Assembly (NCBI GenBank): GCA_012034405.1
Contig: JAAVLZ010000003.1
Location: 62,001-126,000, forward strand
DNA: 64,000 nt
Direction of reading: 5' to 3'
Source of the DNA: Oscillospiraceae bacterium HV4-5-C5C
GTDB lineage: Bacteria > Bacillota > Clostridia > Saccharofermentanales > Fastidiosipilaceae
In this document: piece after piece, positions 46,189-53,968 of the stretch
Layout of the letters: each line of letters opens with the position of its first letter
Position numbering within the stretch: position 1 is the stretch's first letter
The notes under the pieces: model-generated
What the model was told of the DNA's origin: nothing
What the model saw: only the letters and a program-made list of their open reading frames with translations
Databases searched by the model: none
Position numbers and translations under genes: made by a program

Positions 46189-47550
46189 ATGTTTGATCCA
46201 TACGAGATTCTGGAAACCCAGCGCATGTTTTCGCAGGAACACCTGGACGTGCGTACCATCACCATGGGTATAGACTTGCATGACTGCGCGTCTGACAGCA
46301 GTAAGACAGCCTGCCAGCGTATTTATGATAAAATTACCCGCCAGGCGGAACATCTGGTCAGTACGGGCGAAGCGATCAGCCGGGAGTACGGCATTCCAAT
46401 TATTAATAAACGCATATCCGTTACGCCCATTGCCGCGGTTGCTGCGGCGGCAAATGACACGACGGACTACACCAGCTATGCTATCGCTATGGACCGGGCC
46501 GCCAAAACTGTTGGCGTAAATTATATCGGCGGCTTTTCAGCTCTGATCCAAAAGGGAATGACCCGAGGCGAGCAGAATCTGCTCAAGTCCATACCTGAAG
46601 CGCTCAACAGCAGTGAGCGGGTTTGCGCTTCGCTGAATCTGGGTACCACCCGCAGTGGTATTAATATGGATGGGGTCAGGGAAACTGGCTTGATTATCAA
46701 GGACCTGGCCGCGCGTTCAGCTGATCAGCAAGGGTTTGCCTGTGCCAAATTGGTGGTTTTTGCTAACGCTCCGGATGATAATCCCTTTATGGCCGGCGCC
46801 TTTACCGGACCCGGTGAAGGCGAATGTACGCTGAATATCGGGGTCAGCGGCCCCGGTGTGGTCCTGGCAGCGCTGAAGCAAGCCGGAGATTGTTCTGTAG
46901 ATCAACTGGCTGAACTCATTAAGGAGACCGCTTTTAAGGTAACCCGGGCCGGTCAGCTGGTCGGCAGCGAAGCCGCCCGCCGCTTAGGTGTGCCGCTGGG
47001 CATTCTGGATCTCTCGCTGGCGCCGACGCCCGCGGTCGGGGATTCTATTGCCCGCATCCTGGAGGCCATGGGGCTTGAAACCTGCGGCGCCTGGGGTACA
47101 ACCTGTGCGCTGGCCATGCTCAATGATGCGGTAAAAAAAGGCGGCATCATGGCCTCATCCCGGGTAGGAGGGCTGTCCGGCGCGTTTATTCCGGTCAGCG
47201 AAGATGAGGGTATGATACACGCCGTTGAGGTGGGAGCGCTCTCCCTGGAAAAACTGGAGGCAATGACTTGTGTTTGTTCCGTCGGCATTGACATGGTAGC
47301 GATCCCGGGTGATACCCCGGCCAGCACGATTTCCGGCATCATTGCCGATGAGCTGGCCGTGGGTGTCTATAACAATAAAACCACCGCGGTCCGCATCATA
47401 CCGGTGCCGGGAGCAGTAGTGGGCGATAAAGTATCCTATGGCGGTTTATGGGGCGACGCGCCTATCATGCAGGTCAATCCCAATGATTGTTCGGTCTTTA
47501 TTAACCGCGGCGGCCATATCCCCGCTCCAATACACAGTCTGAAGAGCTAG
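46189..47550 (+). CDS. UPF0210 (DUF711) family protein
   Basis: Conserved protein of 453 residues with no firmly assigned function. Recognised from [101 protein letters not shown] and [11 protein letters not shown]. The family resembles glycyl radical enzymes distantly in structure, but no clear glycyl radical site is evident here. AAGGAG precedes the ATG. The constant partner is the ACT protein upstream. The unit ends at the hairpin at 47603-47645. Confidence 0.92.
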   Translation: MFDPYEILETQRMFSQEHLDVRTITMGIDLHDCASDSSKTACQRIYDKITRQAEHLVSTGEAISREYGIPIINKRISVTPIAAVAAAANDTTDYTSYAIAMDRAAKTVGVNYIGGFSALIQKGMTRGEQNLLKSIPEALNSSERVCASLNLGTTRSGINMDGVRETGLIIKDLAARSADQQGFACAKLVVFANAPDDNPFMAGAFTGPGEGECTLNIGVSGPGVVLAALKQAGDCSVDQLAELIKETAFKVTRAGQLVGSEAARRLGVPLGILDLSLAPTPAVGDSIARILEAMGLETCGAWGTTCALAMLNDAVKKGGIMASSRVGGLSGAFIPVSEDEGMIHAVEVGALSLEKLEAMTCVCSVGIDMVAIPGDTPASTISGIIADELAVGVYNNKTTAVRIIPVPGAVVGDKVSYGGLWGDAPIMQVNPNDCSVFINRGGHIPAPIHSLKS

Positions 47551-47602
47551 TTCAAACTGTACCGGTCTCACCTCAGGTAGGCTGGTATCCTGCGCAGTCA
47601 AA

Positions 47603-47645
47603 ACAGCCGCGGCTGCTGTTCCTCTGTTCCTCCAGCCGCGGCTGT
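47603..47645. terminator. Paired GC-rich palindromes between convergent genes, likely terminator
   Basis: The 12-base palindrome CAGCCGCGGCTG occurs twice (47604-47615 and 47633-47644), 17 bases apart, and with flanking A-T can form a 13-bp stem. On the minus strand it is followed by TTTTGACTG, so it suits termination of dapL; on the plus strand there is no T run. It lies between the convergent UPF0210 and dapL genes. Confidence 0.6.
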
Positions 47646-47679
47646 CTGCTGCGTTTGAGCAGCCGTAACCCAATAAACC

Positions 47680-48903
47680 TCAGTCTGGCCGGGGCAGCTG
47701 CTGCAAACGCTCCACAGCCTCCTGCGTTACCTCATAGGAACCAAAGGCAGACAGCCTGATATAACCCTCTCCATAATTACCAAAGCCGCTGCCTGGGGTT
47801 GTAACTAAAGCCTGCTGCTCCAACAGGTAGTCAAAGAATGACCAGGAGCTGAAGCCAGCCGGCACCTTAAGCCATACATATGGAGCATCACTGCCGCCAT
47901 AAACTGAATACCCCATCTGGCTCAGGCCGTTTTTCAACAGGGTTGCATTACGCTTGTAATACGCGATATTTGCCGCACAGGCTTGCTGACCTTCAGGTGT
48001 GTATACCGCTTCAGCCGCCCGCTGTACGATGTAGGGGACACCATTGAACTTTGTAGTCTGCCGGCGGTTCCAGAGCTGGCGAAGCGATACGGTTTCAGTC
48101 TGGCCTTCAGCCGCTACCATCAGGGCAGCCGGAACCACGGTGTAGCCGCAGCGCAGTCCGGTAAAGCCGGCTTTTTTGGAATACGAACGGATTTCAACCG
48201 CGCAGGTCTCACTCCCGGGGATTTCGTAGATACTGTGCGGCAGGCCTGGGTCACTGATAAAAGCCTCATAGGCTGAATCAAAAATAAGCAAGGCCTGATG
48301 CTGGCGGCAATAGTCAACCCACTGCTGCAGCAGTGCACGACTGGCAACCGAGCCGGTGGGATTATTGGGTGAACAGATATAAATCAGATCTAAATCCTGA
48401 GTCAGCTCAGCTGGCCCGGGCTGATAACCGTTAGCGTCAGTCGCCGGCAAGCGGACAATTTGCTGAGCCCGCCCGGCCATTATATTGGTATCCACATAGA
48501 CAGGATAAACCGGATCCGACACACCCACGGTTAACTGCTGACCCAAAACATCTAAAAAATTGCCGGTATCACTTTTAGCTCCGTCACTGACAAAAATATC
48601 TTCAGGCTGAATGCAGTAGATGCCGCGCTGATGGTAATCAGACGCGCAAATCTTTTCTCTTAAAAAGGCATAACCCTGCTCAGGTCCATATCCTCTGAAT
48701 CCCTCCGCCGTACCCATTTCTGCTACAGCGCTGTTAAGCGCCTCAATCACGGGTTGAGGCAGAGGCAAGGTAACATCACCGATTCCAAGTTTAAGAACCC
48801 GGCGATCAGGATGGTTTTGCTGATAGGCTTCAACCTTACGGGCAATATCAGTAAACAGATAAGATGGCTTCAGTTCTAAAAAATGCGGATTTAGTGTAAT
48901 CAC
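47680..48903 (-). CDS. dapL: LL-diaminopimelate aminotransferase
   Basis: Converts tetrahydrodipicolinate directly to LL-diaminopimelate with glutamate, a one-step branch of lysine and peptidoglycan precursor synthesis. PLP enzyme with HFLELKPSYLFTDIARKVEA, LGIGDVTLPLPQPV, GFRGYGPEQGYAFLREKI, FVSDGAKSDTGN, CSPNNPTGSVA, the PLP lysine block SYSKKAGFTGLRCGY and TPGSGFGNYGEGYIRLSAFG. I chose the GTG at 48903 (407 residues, the family length) because AGGAAGG lies 8 bases upstream; an ATG at 48909 is only 2 bases from it. It supplies the wall precursor pathway that the divergent murT-gatD genes modify. Confidence 0.94.
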   Translation of the reverse strand: MITLNPHFLELKPSYLFTDIARKVEAYQQNHPDRRVLKLGIGDVTLPLPQPVIEALNSAVAEMGTAEGFRGYGPEQGYAFLREKICASDYHQRGIYCIQPEDIFVSDGAKSDTGNFLDVLGQQLTVGVSDPVYPVYVDTNIMAGRAQQIVRLPATDANGYQPGPAELTQDLDLIYICSPNNPTGSVASRALLQQWVDYCRQHQALLIFDSAYEAFISDPGLPHSIYEIPGSETCAVEIRSYSKKAGFTGLRCGYTVVPAALMVAAEGQTETVSLRQLWNRRQTTKFNGVPYIVQRAAEAVYTPEGQQACAANIAYYKRNATLLKNGLSQMGYSVYGGSDAPYVWLKVPAGFSSWSFFDYLLEQQALVTTPGSGFGNYGEGYIRLSAFGSYEVTQEAVERLQQLPRPD

Positions 48904-48972
48904 AAGCATATCCTTCCTATATCCTGATCCGGCCTGGTAACAAGCCGAATGCTGCGCTTCATTCAGTTTAAT

Positions 48973-49002
48973 ATGATAACGTATTGAAGCCACCGGATTC
49001 AA
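48973..49002 (-). promoter_or_regulatory. Candidate promoter of dapL
   Basis: On the minus strand TTGAAT (49002-48997), 18 bp, TATCAT (48978-48973), about 65 bases before the likely GTG start. On the + strand the same gap has an extended -10 TGATAAAAT at 49024-49032 that may serve murT. Confidence 0.45.
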
Positions 49003-49127
49003 GCCGCACATAAGCTGAATCCGTGATAAAATTCTGATGATATCAAGCTTTGGCGGTAGCCTCCGGTCCGCGGTTATCAGGGCGTTACGGATGAGGCGGC
49101 GACTTCAAGCATAAGAGAGGACGATCC

Positions 49128-50651
49128 ATGACATCTTTACGTTATCAGCTGGCCTGTCTGGCTGGCCGGATGATTTATCATTTACTGCGGCTGTCCGGCC
49201 GTCAGGCTTCAACATTGCCGGGACGGGTGACCCTGTTGCTGGATCCTGGGGCTTTGGCCTTAAGTGCCCAAGGCAGGCAGATACTCTGTGTGACCGGGAC
49301 GAACGGTAAAACCACCTCTACATCAGTATTAGCCAGGTTACTGGAGACCGGCCTGCCGAAGGGCAGCCGGGTGCTGACCAATGCGTTTGGGGCCAATCTC
49401 ACCAGTGGAATGATGACGGTACTGCTGCAAAGCAAAAAGGGGGATTACGTTGTTCTGGAGGCCGATGAAGCGGCTTTTGCCAAAGCAGCAGCCAGCTTAA
49501 AGCCTCAGTTGATTCTGGTAACCAATATATTCAGAGATCAGCTGGATCGTTACGGGGAGCTGGATACAGTTTATAAACTGATTCTTAATGGCTGTCTGGA
49601 GGCCGGTCAGACCTGCCGCCTGGTACTGGGAGCGGACGATCCCCATGTAGCGGCCATCGGCAGCAACAGTGTGCACGCTACGTATTTTGGCGCCCAGGAC
49701 AGTGAATGCGCTCCCCGGCATCAGAGCGGCAATATGACTGACGCCGCCCATTGCCCGGTTTGCGGTTCGCTCTTAACCTATCAGGGCCGCAGCATCAGTC
49801 ATATGGGTATTTATCGCTGCCCCGCCTGTGATTTCAGCCGGCCTGAACCGGAATATCTGTTCCGGCGCCAAGCTTCCGCCGCTGCTTCCGCGGGGAGCCT
49901 GGAGCTGACCTATTGCCGGGTGGCAGGGGCTCAGGGTCCGCTGCCCCTGATGTATCGGCAACAGCTGACTCAGCGGCTGCCGCTCCGGCTGGAGGGTCTG
50001 TATAATGCCTATAATATCAGCGGCGCGGTAGCCGCGGCTCTGACACTGATACCAGAAATGACCCTGTCCCAGGTACAGGGAGCCCTGCAGCAGGTCCGGC
50101 CGTCTTTTGGCCGCCTGGAAAGAATCAGATATGGCGATAAAAGTGTCTGTTTCATCTTGGTTAAAAATCCAACCGGTATGGAGCAGGGCCTGCGCCTGGT
50201 AAGTGAGGCCCAGGATGCCGGCGGGGTCATCTTTTTCCTGAATAATCATGTTAATGACGGGGTGGATATTTCCTGGATCTGGGATGCACCGCTGGAACAG
50301 GTCAAATTGCCTGCCATGCCGGTCGGAGCCAGCGGTCAGCGGCGCGCGGATATGGCTTTACGTCTGCACTACGCCCTGGGATCCGGGGTTAAGATTGAAC
50401 AGAATGAGGACATGTTAGCGCTGGTCAGACAATTCCTGGAGCAGTGCCGGCCGGGACAGTGCCTTTACTTACTGCCCAACTATACCGCCATGCTGCAGTT
50501 AAGACAGGAACTCGCTCCACTTTTAGGGTATCAGCGTCGTTGGGATCCAAAACAACCGGCCCCGGCCGGGGCGGATCCTGGCAGCGTGACCGGGGCCGGG
50601 ACGGCAGCTGGTCCGCAAACCGAGGAGGCGGAATATGGAAATGCTAAATAG
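49128..50651 (+). CDS. murT: Lipid II isoglutaminyl synthase, MurT subunit
   Basis: With GatD, amidates the alpha-carboxyl of D-Glu in lipid II to D-isoglutamine. The 507-residue protein has a Mur-ligase ATP site (CVTGTNGKTTSTSVLARLLE), EADEAAF, VTNIFRDQLDRYGELDTVY, a four-cysteine zinc ribbon (CPVCG and CPAC about 27 residues apart), LRLEGLYNAYNISGAVAAAL and the C-terminal DUF1727 domain (VKNPTGMEQGLRLV, NNHVNDGVDISWIWD). About 35 Pro/Gly/Ala-rich residues extend the C-terminus. GAGAGGAC lies before the ATG. Overlaps gatD by 17 bases. Confidence 0.95.
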   Translation: MTSLRYQLACLAGRMIYHLLRLSGRQASTLPGRVTLLLDPGALALSAQGRQILCVTGTNGKTTSTSVLARLLETGLPKGSRVLTNAFGANLTSGMMTVLLQSKKGDYVVLEADEAAFAKAAASLKPQLILVTNIFRDQLDRYGELDTVYKLILNGCLEAGQTCRLVLGADDPHVAAIGSNSVHATYFGAQDSECAPRHQSGNMTDAAHCPVCGSLLTYQGRSISHMGIYRCPACDFSRPEPEYLFRRQASAAASAGSLELTYCRVAGAQGPLPLMYRQQLTQRLPLRLEGLYNAYNISGAVAAALTLIPEMTLSQVQGALQQVRPSFGRLERIRYGDKSVCFILVKNPTGMEQGLRLVSEAQDAGGVIFFLNNHVNDGVDISWIWDAPLEQVKLPAMPVGASGQRRADMALRLHYALGSGVKIEQNEDMLALVRQFLEQCRPGQCLYLLPNYTAMLQLRQELAPLLGYQRRWDPKQPAPAGADPGSVTGAGTAAGPQTEEAEYGNAK

Positions 50652-51471
50652 ACTTCAGGATCTCCAGCCGCTGAAGCTTTGTCATCTGTACCCGGACTTA
50701 CTCAATCTTTACGGGGATATCGGTAACATTATTGCCCTGACGCAACGGGCACGGGTCCTGGGCGTCAGCCTGGAGCGGTATGCCGTAAGCATGGGAACCG
50801 TGTTAGATCCTGAAGCCTATGATATCTTCTTTATCGGTGGCGGGCAGGACGCGCAGCAGACAGCTATTCAGGGAGATCTGCTCAAAAACAAGCAGGGCCT
50901 TTGCAAGGCCGCGCAGCAGGGCAAGGTCATTCTGGCAGTCTGCGGTGGTTATCAGTTGCTGGGAGAAAAAGTCGCGCTGGCCAATGGCAGTGTCATGCAG
51001 GGGCTGGGCATCCTGGATGTCCATACGGAAAGCGGCAGGGGCAGGCTGATCGGTGATACCGTTTATCAAGCCGGCTTTTTACAGCCTGAGCTGACGGGGC
51101 CGGCTGATAGCCCGGCCGACAGCCGGCTGTTGTTTGGCTTTGAGAATCATGGCAGCCGGACGTACTTGAAGGGCAGAGCCCGGCCGCTGGCTAAGGTGCT
51201 GTATGGTTACGGCAACAATGGCGAGGACGGGACTGAAGGAGCCTGTTGGGAACAGGTTTACGGTACTTACTCACATGGTTCCTTTTTACCCAAAAACCCG
51301 GCTATGACTGATTACCTCCTTCAACAGGCTTATCAAAGGCGCTATGGCCGCAAGCTGGACTTGCCTTCAGCTGATCAGATGGATACGCAATATGAAAACC
51401 AAGCCAGAGCCCAAGCCTGGCAGCGCCTGGCCGCTCAGCTGGGCCGCCATAAAACCGGAGGGCAAACCTGA
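50635..51471 (+). CDS. gatD: Lipid II isoglutaminyl synthase, glutaminase subunit GatD
   Basis: Class I glutamine amidotransferase (CobB/CobQ-like) that hands ammonia to MurT. The 278-residue protein has LCHLYPDLLNLYGDIGNIIA, FFIGGGQDAQQ, the nucleophile Cys103 in LAVCGGYQLLGE, GFENHGSRTYL and His214 in GTYSHGSFLPKNP. AGGAGG lies about 7 bases before the ATG inside the murT end. The stop shares a base with the SDR start (TGATG). Confidence 0.95.
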   Translation: MEMLNRLQDLQPLKLCHLYPDLLNLYGDIGNIIALTQRARVLGVSLERYAVSMGTVLDPEAYDIFFIGGGQDAQQTAIQGDLLKNKQGLCKAAQQGKVILAVCGGYQLLGEKVALANGSVMQGLGILDVHTESGRGRLIGDTVYQAGFLQPELTGPADSPADSRLLFGFENHGSRTYLKGRARPLAKVLYGYGNNGEDGTEGACWEQVYGTYSHGSFLPKNPAMTDYLLQQAYQRRYGRKLDLPSADQMDTQYENQARAQAWQRLAAQLGRHKTGGQT

Positions 51472-52199
51472 TGCGGATCTGGATCACCGGCGCCAGCGGC
51501 GGTATCGGCGCGGCCATCGCCAGACGTTTAGCGGAACCTGGCGCCAGTCTCTATTTATCAGGACAGAATGGTCAGGACCGCCTGCAAGCCATAGCGGCCA
51601 GCTGCCGGGCTCGCGGCGCTGCTGTGGAGACCGGCCTGGGGGATCTCCGGCAGTCAGGAACCGTCGCCTGTCAGTATCTGCGGTTGAGAGAGCGGTATAA
51701 GGGCCTTGATGTCCTGATCAATACTGCCGGCATCGCGCTGCAAAAGCTGTTGACCGAAACAACCGACGCTGACTGGGAACAGATGCTGGGCACGGATTTA
51801 TCGGCCGTCTTCTACACCTGTCGGGCGGTTCTGCCGGATATGATCCGCCAAAAAAACGGCTGTATCATCAATGTGTCTTCTATGTGGGGTATGCACGGCG
51901 CTTCCTGCGAAGCTGCCTACAGCGCGGCCAAAGCCGGTGTGATCGGCCTGAGCCAGGCCCTGGCCAGGGAAGTCGGCCCCAGCGGCATCAGGGTGAATGT
52001 TCTGGCACCCGGTATGATCCGCACGCCGATGAATGCGTCGTTTACCCCCGCGGAACTGGCGGCGATTCAAAGTGAAACGCCGCTGGAACGCCTGGGGCAG
52101 CCGGAAGATGTGGCTGAAGCCTGCGCGTTCCTGAGCAGTGAAGCGGCGGCCTTTATTACCGGCGCGGTCCTGCCCGTTGACGGGGGGTTTATGGCCTGA
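51471..52199 (+). CDS. Short-chain dehydrogenase/reductase, FabG-like
   Basis: NAD(P)-dependent SDR oxidoreductase of 242 residues: dinucleotide-binding TGASGGIG, NTAG (family NNAG), catalytic Ser in INVSSMWGMHG, YSAAKAGVIG with the catalytic Tyr and Lys, and LAPGMIRTPMN and PVDGGFMA at the end. This pattern fits 3-oxoacyl-ACP reductases, but no other fatty acid synthesis gene is next to it. Its ATG overlaps the gatD stop, so it is translated together with the lipid II amidation pair; whether this means a wall-related role is open. Confidence 0.9.
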   Translation: MRIWITGASGGIGAAIARRLAEPGASLYLSGQNGQDRLQAIAASCRARGAAVETGLGDLRQSGTVACQYLRLRERYKGLDVLINTAGIALQKLLTETTDADWEQMLGTDLSAVFYTCRAVLPDMIRQKNGCIINVSSMWGMHGASCEAAYSAAKAGVIGLSQALAREVGPSGIRVNVLAPGMIRTPMNASFTPAELAAIQSETPLERLGQPEDVAEACAFLSSEAAAFITGAVLPVDGGFMA

Positions 52200-52258
52200 A
52201 ACCAGGGCATAACGAGCTGAATAGTGAGCGTAAACGACCGTGAATGGTTACAGATTAA

Positions 52259-52289
52259 CTGGCACAGTATCTGGGTCTTCCTATATAAT
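52259..52289 (+). promoter_or_regulatory. Candidate promoter of miaB-mutS-mutL-miaA
   Basis: A perfect TATAAT at 52284-52289 in the 185-base gap after the SDR gene. CTGGCA at 52259-52264 is a possible weak -35 with a long 19-bp spacer. Confidence 0.45.
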
Positions 52290-52335
52290 GGATAAGTATG
52301 GGCCATGTGCTTTAATCAATATGCTTAATGAAAGA

Positions 52336-52361
52336 CCAGGTCCCTCAGTGGCAGGACCTGG
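52336..52361 (+). other. Leader hairpin before miaB
   Basis: CCAGGTCC (52336-52343) and GGACCTGG (52354-52361) form a perfect 8-bp stem with a ten-base loop, in the mRNA leader 24 bases before the miaB start. It lacks a T run, so it is not a terminator. It may affect stability or translation of the mRNA. Confidence 0.55.
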
Positions 52362-52384
52362 GCAGGAATAAAGGAATAGGATTC

Positions 52385-53932
52385 ATGTCAGAACAACTTA
52401 AGCCCCGTTTTGTGAGCCAGACTGAATTAGACCGTCAGGCAGAATTTGCTGACGCTGTCTTACAGCTGAAACTGCCACGGTCGAGTTACTATATCAGGAC
52501 CTTTGGCTGTCAGCTGAATGAAAATGATTCAGAAAAACTGGCTGGTCTGCTGGAATCGATGGGCTATCGGCCGGCAGCTGCACCTGAAGAAGCCAGTTTT
52601 ATCATTTTTAATACCTGCAGTGTGCGGGAAAATGCGGATGACCGCTTTTTTGGTCACCTGGGACTGGTAAAAAATCTGCGCCGGGATCATCCGGATTTAT
52701 TGGTCGCCGTTTGTGGCTGTATGATGAAAATCGAGGAACATGTGGATAAAATCCGCCGAAGCTATCCCTTTGTGGATCTGGTTTTCGGACCCTCGGATAT
52801 CTACCGGCTGCCGGAATTGCTGTACCGGCGGCTCAGCGGGAGCCGCCGGGTCTATGATGTCAGCAGTGAGGACCTGATAGCGGAAGGTAGTAAAGTGGTG
52901 AGAGAACGGCAATACCGGGCACTCTGTACCATTATGTACGGCTGCAATAATTATTGCTCCTACTGCGTGGTTCCATATACCAGGGGGAGAGAGCGCAGCC
53001 GTAAACCGGCAGAAATCCTGCAGGAATTGAAGAATCTGGGCCGCCAGGGCTTTGGGGAGGTCATGCTGCTGGGACAGAACGTCAACTCTTATGGCCGGGA
53101 TCTGACTTCAGCCGACGGTCGTAAACTGAATTATGATTTCGCGGATCTCTTAGCCGAGGCCGCAGAACAAAGTGATATTCCGCGTATCCGCTTCATGACT
53201 TCACATCCTAAAGATATTTCCATAAAATTACTGGATGTGATGCGGGCCTATCCGCAAATAGAACGACATTTACATCTGCCGTTACAAAGTGGCAGTGACA
53301 CGATTCTGAAAAAAATGAACCGCCACTATACCGTGGCCGACTATCGTCGTTCTGTGATGGCCGCCCTGGAGCGCATGCCTGATCTGGCACTGAGCACGGA
53401 TATTATTGTCGGCTTTCCCGGCGAAACAGAACAGGATTTTCAGGCTACGCTGGATTGTGTAGCGGAGTTTGCCTATGACAGTGCCTACACCTTTCAGTAT
53501 TCCCCCCGGTATGGCACGCCAGCCGCCCTTTTGGCGGAGCAGCTTTCACCTGAAGTCATGACTGAACGCTTTGGCAGGCTGGTGGAACTGCAAAATGCCA
53601 ACTCGCTTAAAGCAAATGAACAGCGGGTCGGCCAGATTTACGAAGTACTGGTTGAAGGTTGTTCTGATCACCGCCCGGACATGCTCACCGGCCGGGCTTC
53701 TGACAACCACCTGATCAATTTTTCTATCAGTCCCGATCAGCGGGAGGCGCTGGGCCAGGAGGGTTTGGATGACCGGGCGCTGGGGCAGCGGTTAGAAGGC
53801 AGCTTTGCCAGGGTAAAGGTTACCCTGGCCAGAACCTTTTCCTTAGAGGGTGAGTGGCAGCAGCTGACCAGGCCGGCGCCTGATACGGTCAGACCGAGCT
53901 GCCCCCCGGCGGACCTCAACCATTCTGCCTGA
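52385..53932 (+). CDS. miaB: tRNA-2-methylthio-N6-dimethylallyladenosine synthase MiaB
   Basis: Radical SAM enzyme that methylthiolates i6A37 of tRNAs, after MiaA has added the isopentenyl group. The 515-residue protein has auxiliary cluster cysteines Cys42 (TFGCQLNENDSE), Cys78 (NTCSVREN) and Cys112 (CGCMMK), the radical SAM motif CNNYCSYC (187, 191, 194), VPYTRGRERSR, HLHLPLQSGSDTIL, and a C-terminal TRAM domain. ATG 52385 follows AAAGGAATAGGA; the ATG at 52328 has no ribosome site and overlaps the leader hairpin. miaA lies downstream in the same cluster. Confidence 0.95.
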   Translation: MSEQLKPRFVSQTELDRQAEFADAVLQLKLPRSSYYIRTFGCQLNENDSEKLAGLLESMGYRPAAAPEEASFIIFNTCSVRENADDRFFGHLGLVKNLRRDHPDLLVAVCGCMMKIEEHVDKIRRSYPFVDLVFGPSDIYRLPELLYRRLSGSRRVYDVSSEDLIAEGSKVVRERQYRALCTIMYGCNNYCSYCVVPYTRGRERSRKPAEILQELKNLGRQGFGEVMLLGQNVNSYGRDLTSADGRKLNYDFADLLAEAAEQSDIPRIRFMTSHPKDISIKLLDVMRAYPQIERHLHLPLQSGSDTILKKMNRHYTVADYRRSVMAALERMPDLALSTDIIVGFPGETEQDFQATLDCVAEFAYDSAYTFQYSPRYGTPAALLAEQLSPEVMTERFGRLVELQNANSLKANEQRVGQIYEVLVEGCSDHRPDMLTGRASDNHLINFSISPDQREALGQEGLDDRALGQRLEGSFARVKVTLARTFSLEGEWQQLTRPAPDTVRPSCPPADLNHSA

Positions 53933-53968
53933 ACCTGAGCATTAAGACGGAGGATAGACAAGATTCAA

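Noticed and set aside
47604-47644. Repeated palindrome considered as CRISPR or IS ends
   Set aside because: Only two copies of 12 bases with a 17-base spacer, and no cas or transposase gene nearby.
52328-52384. ATG 52328 as miaB start
   Set aside because: No ribosome site before it, and the added residues would be encoded across the leader hairpin; ATG 52385 has a ribosome site and fits the family.
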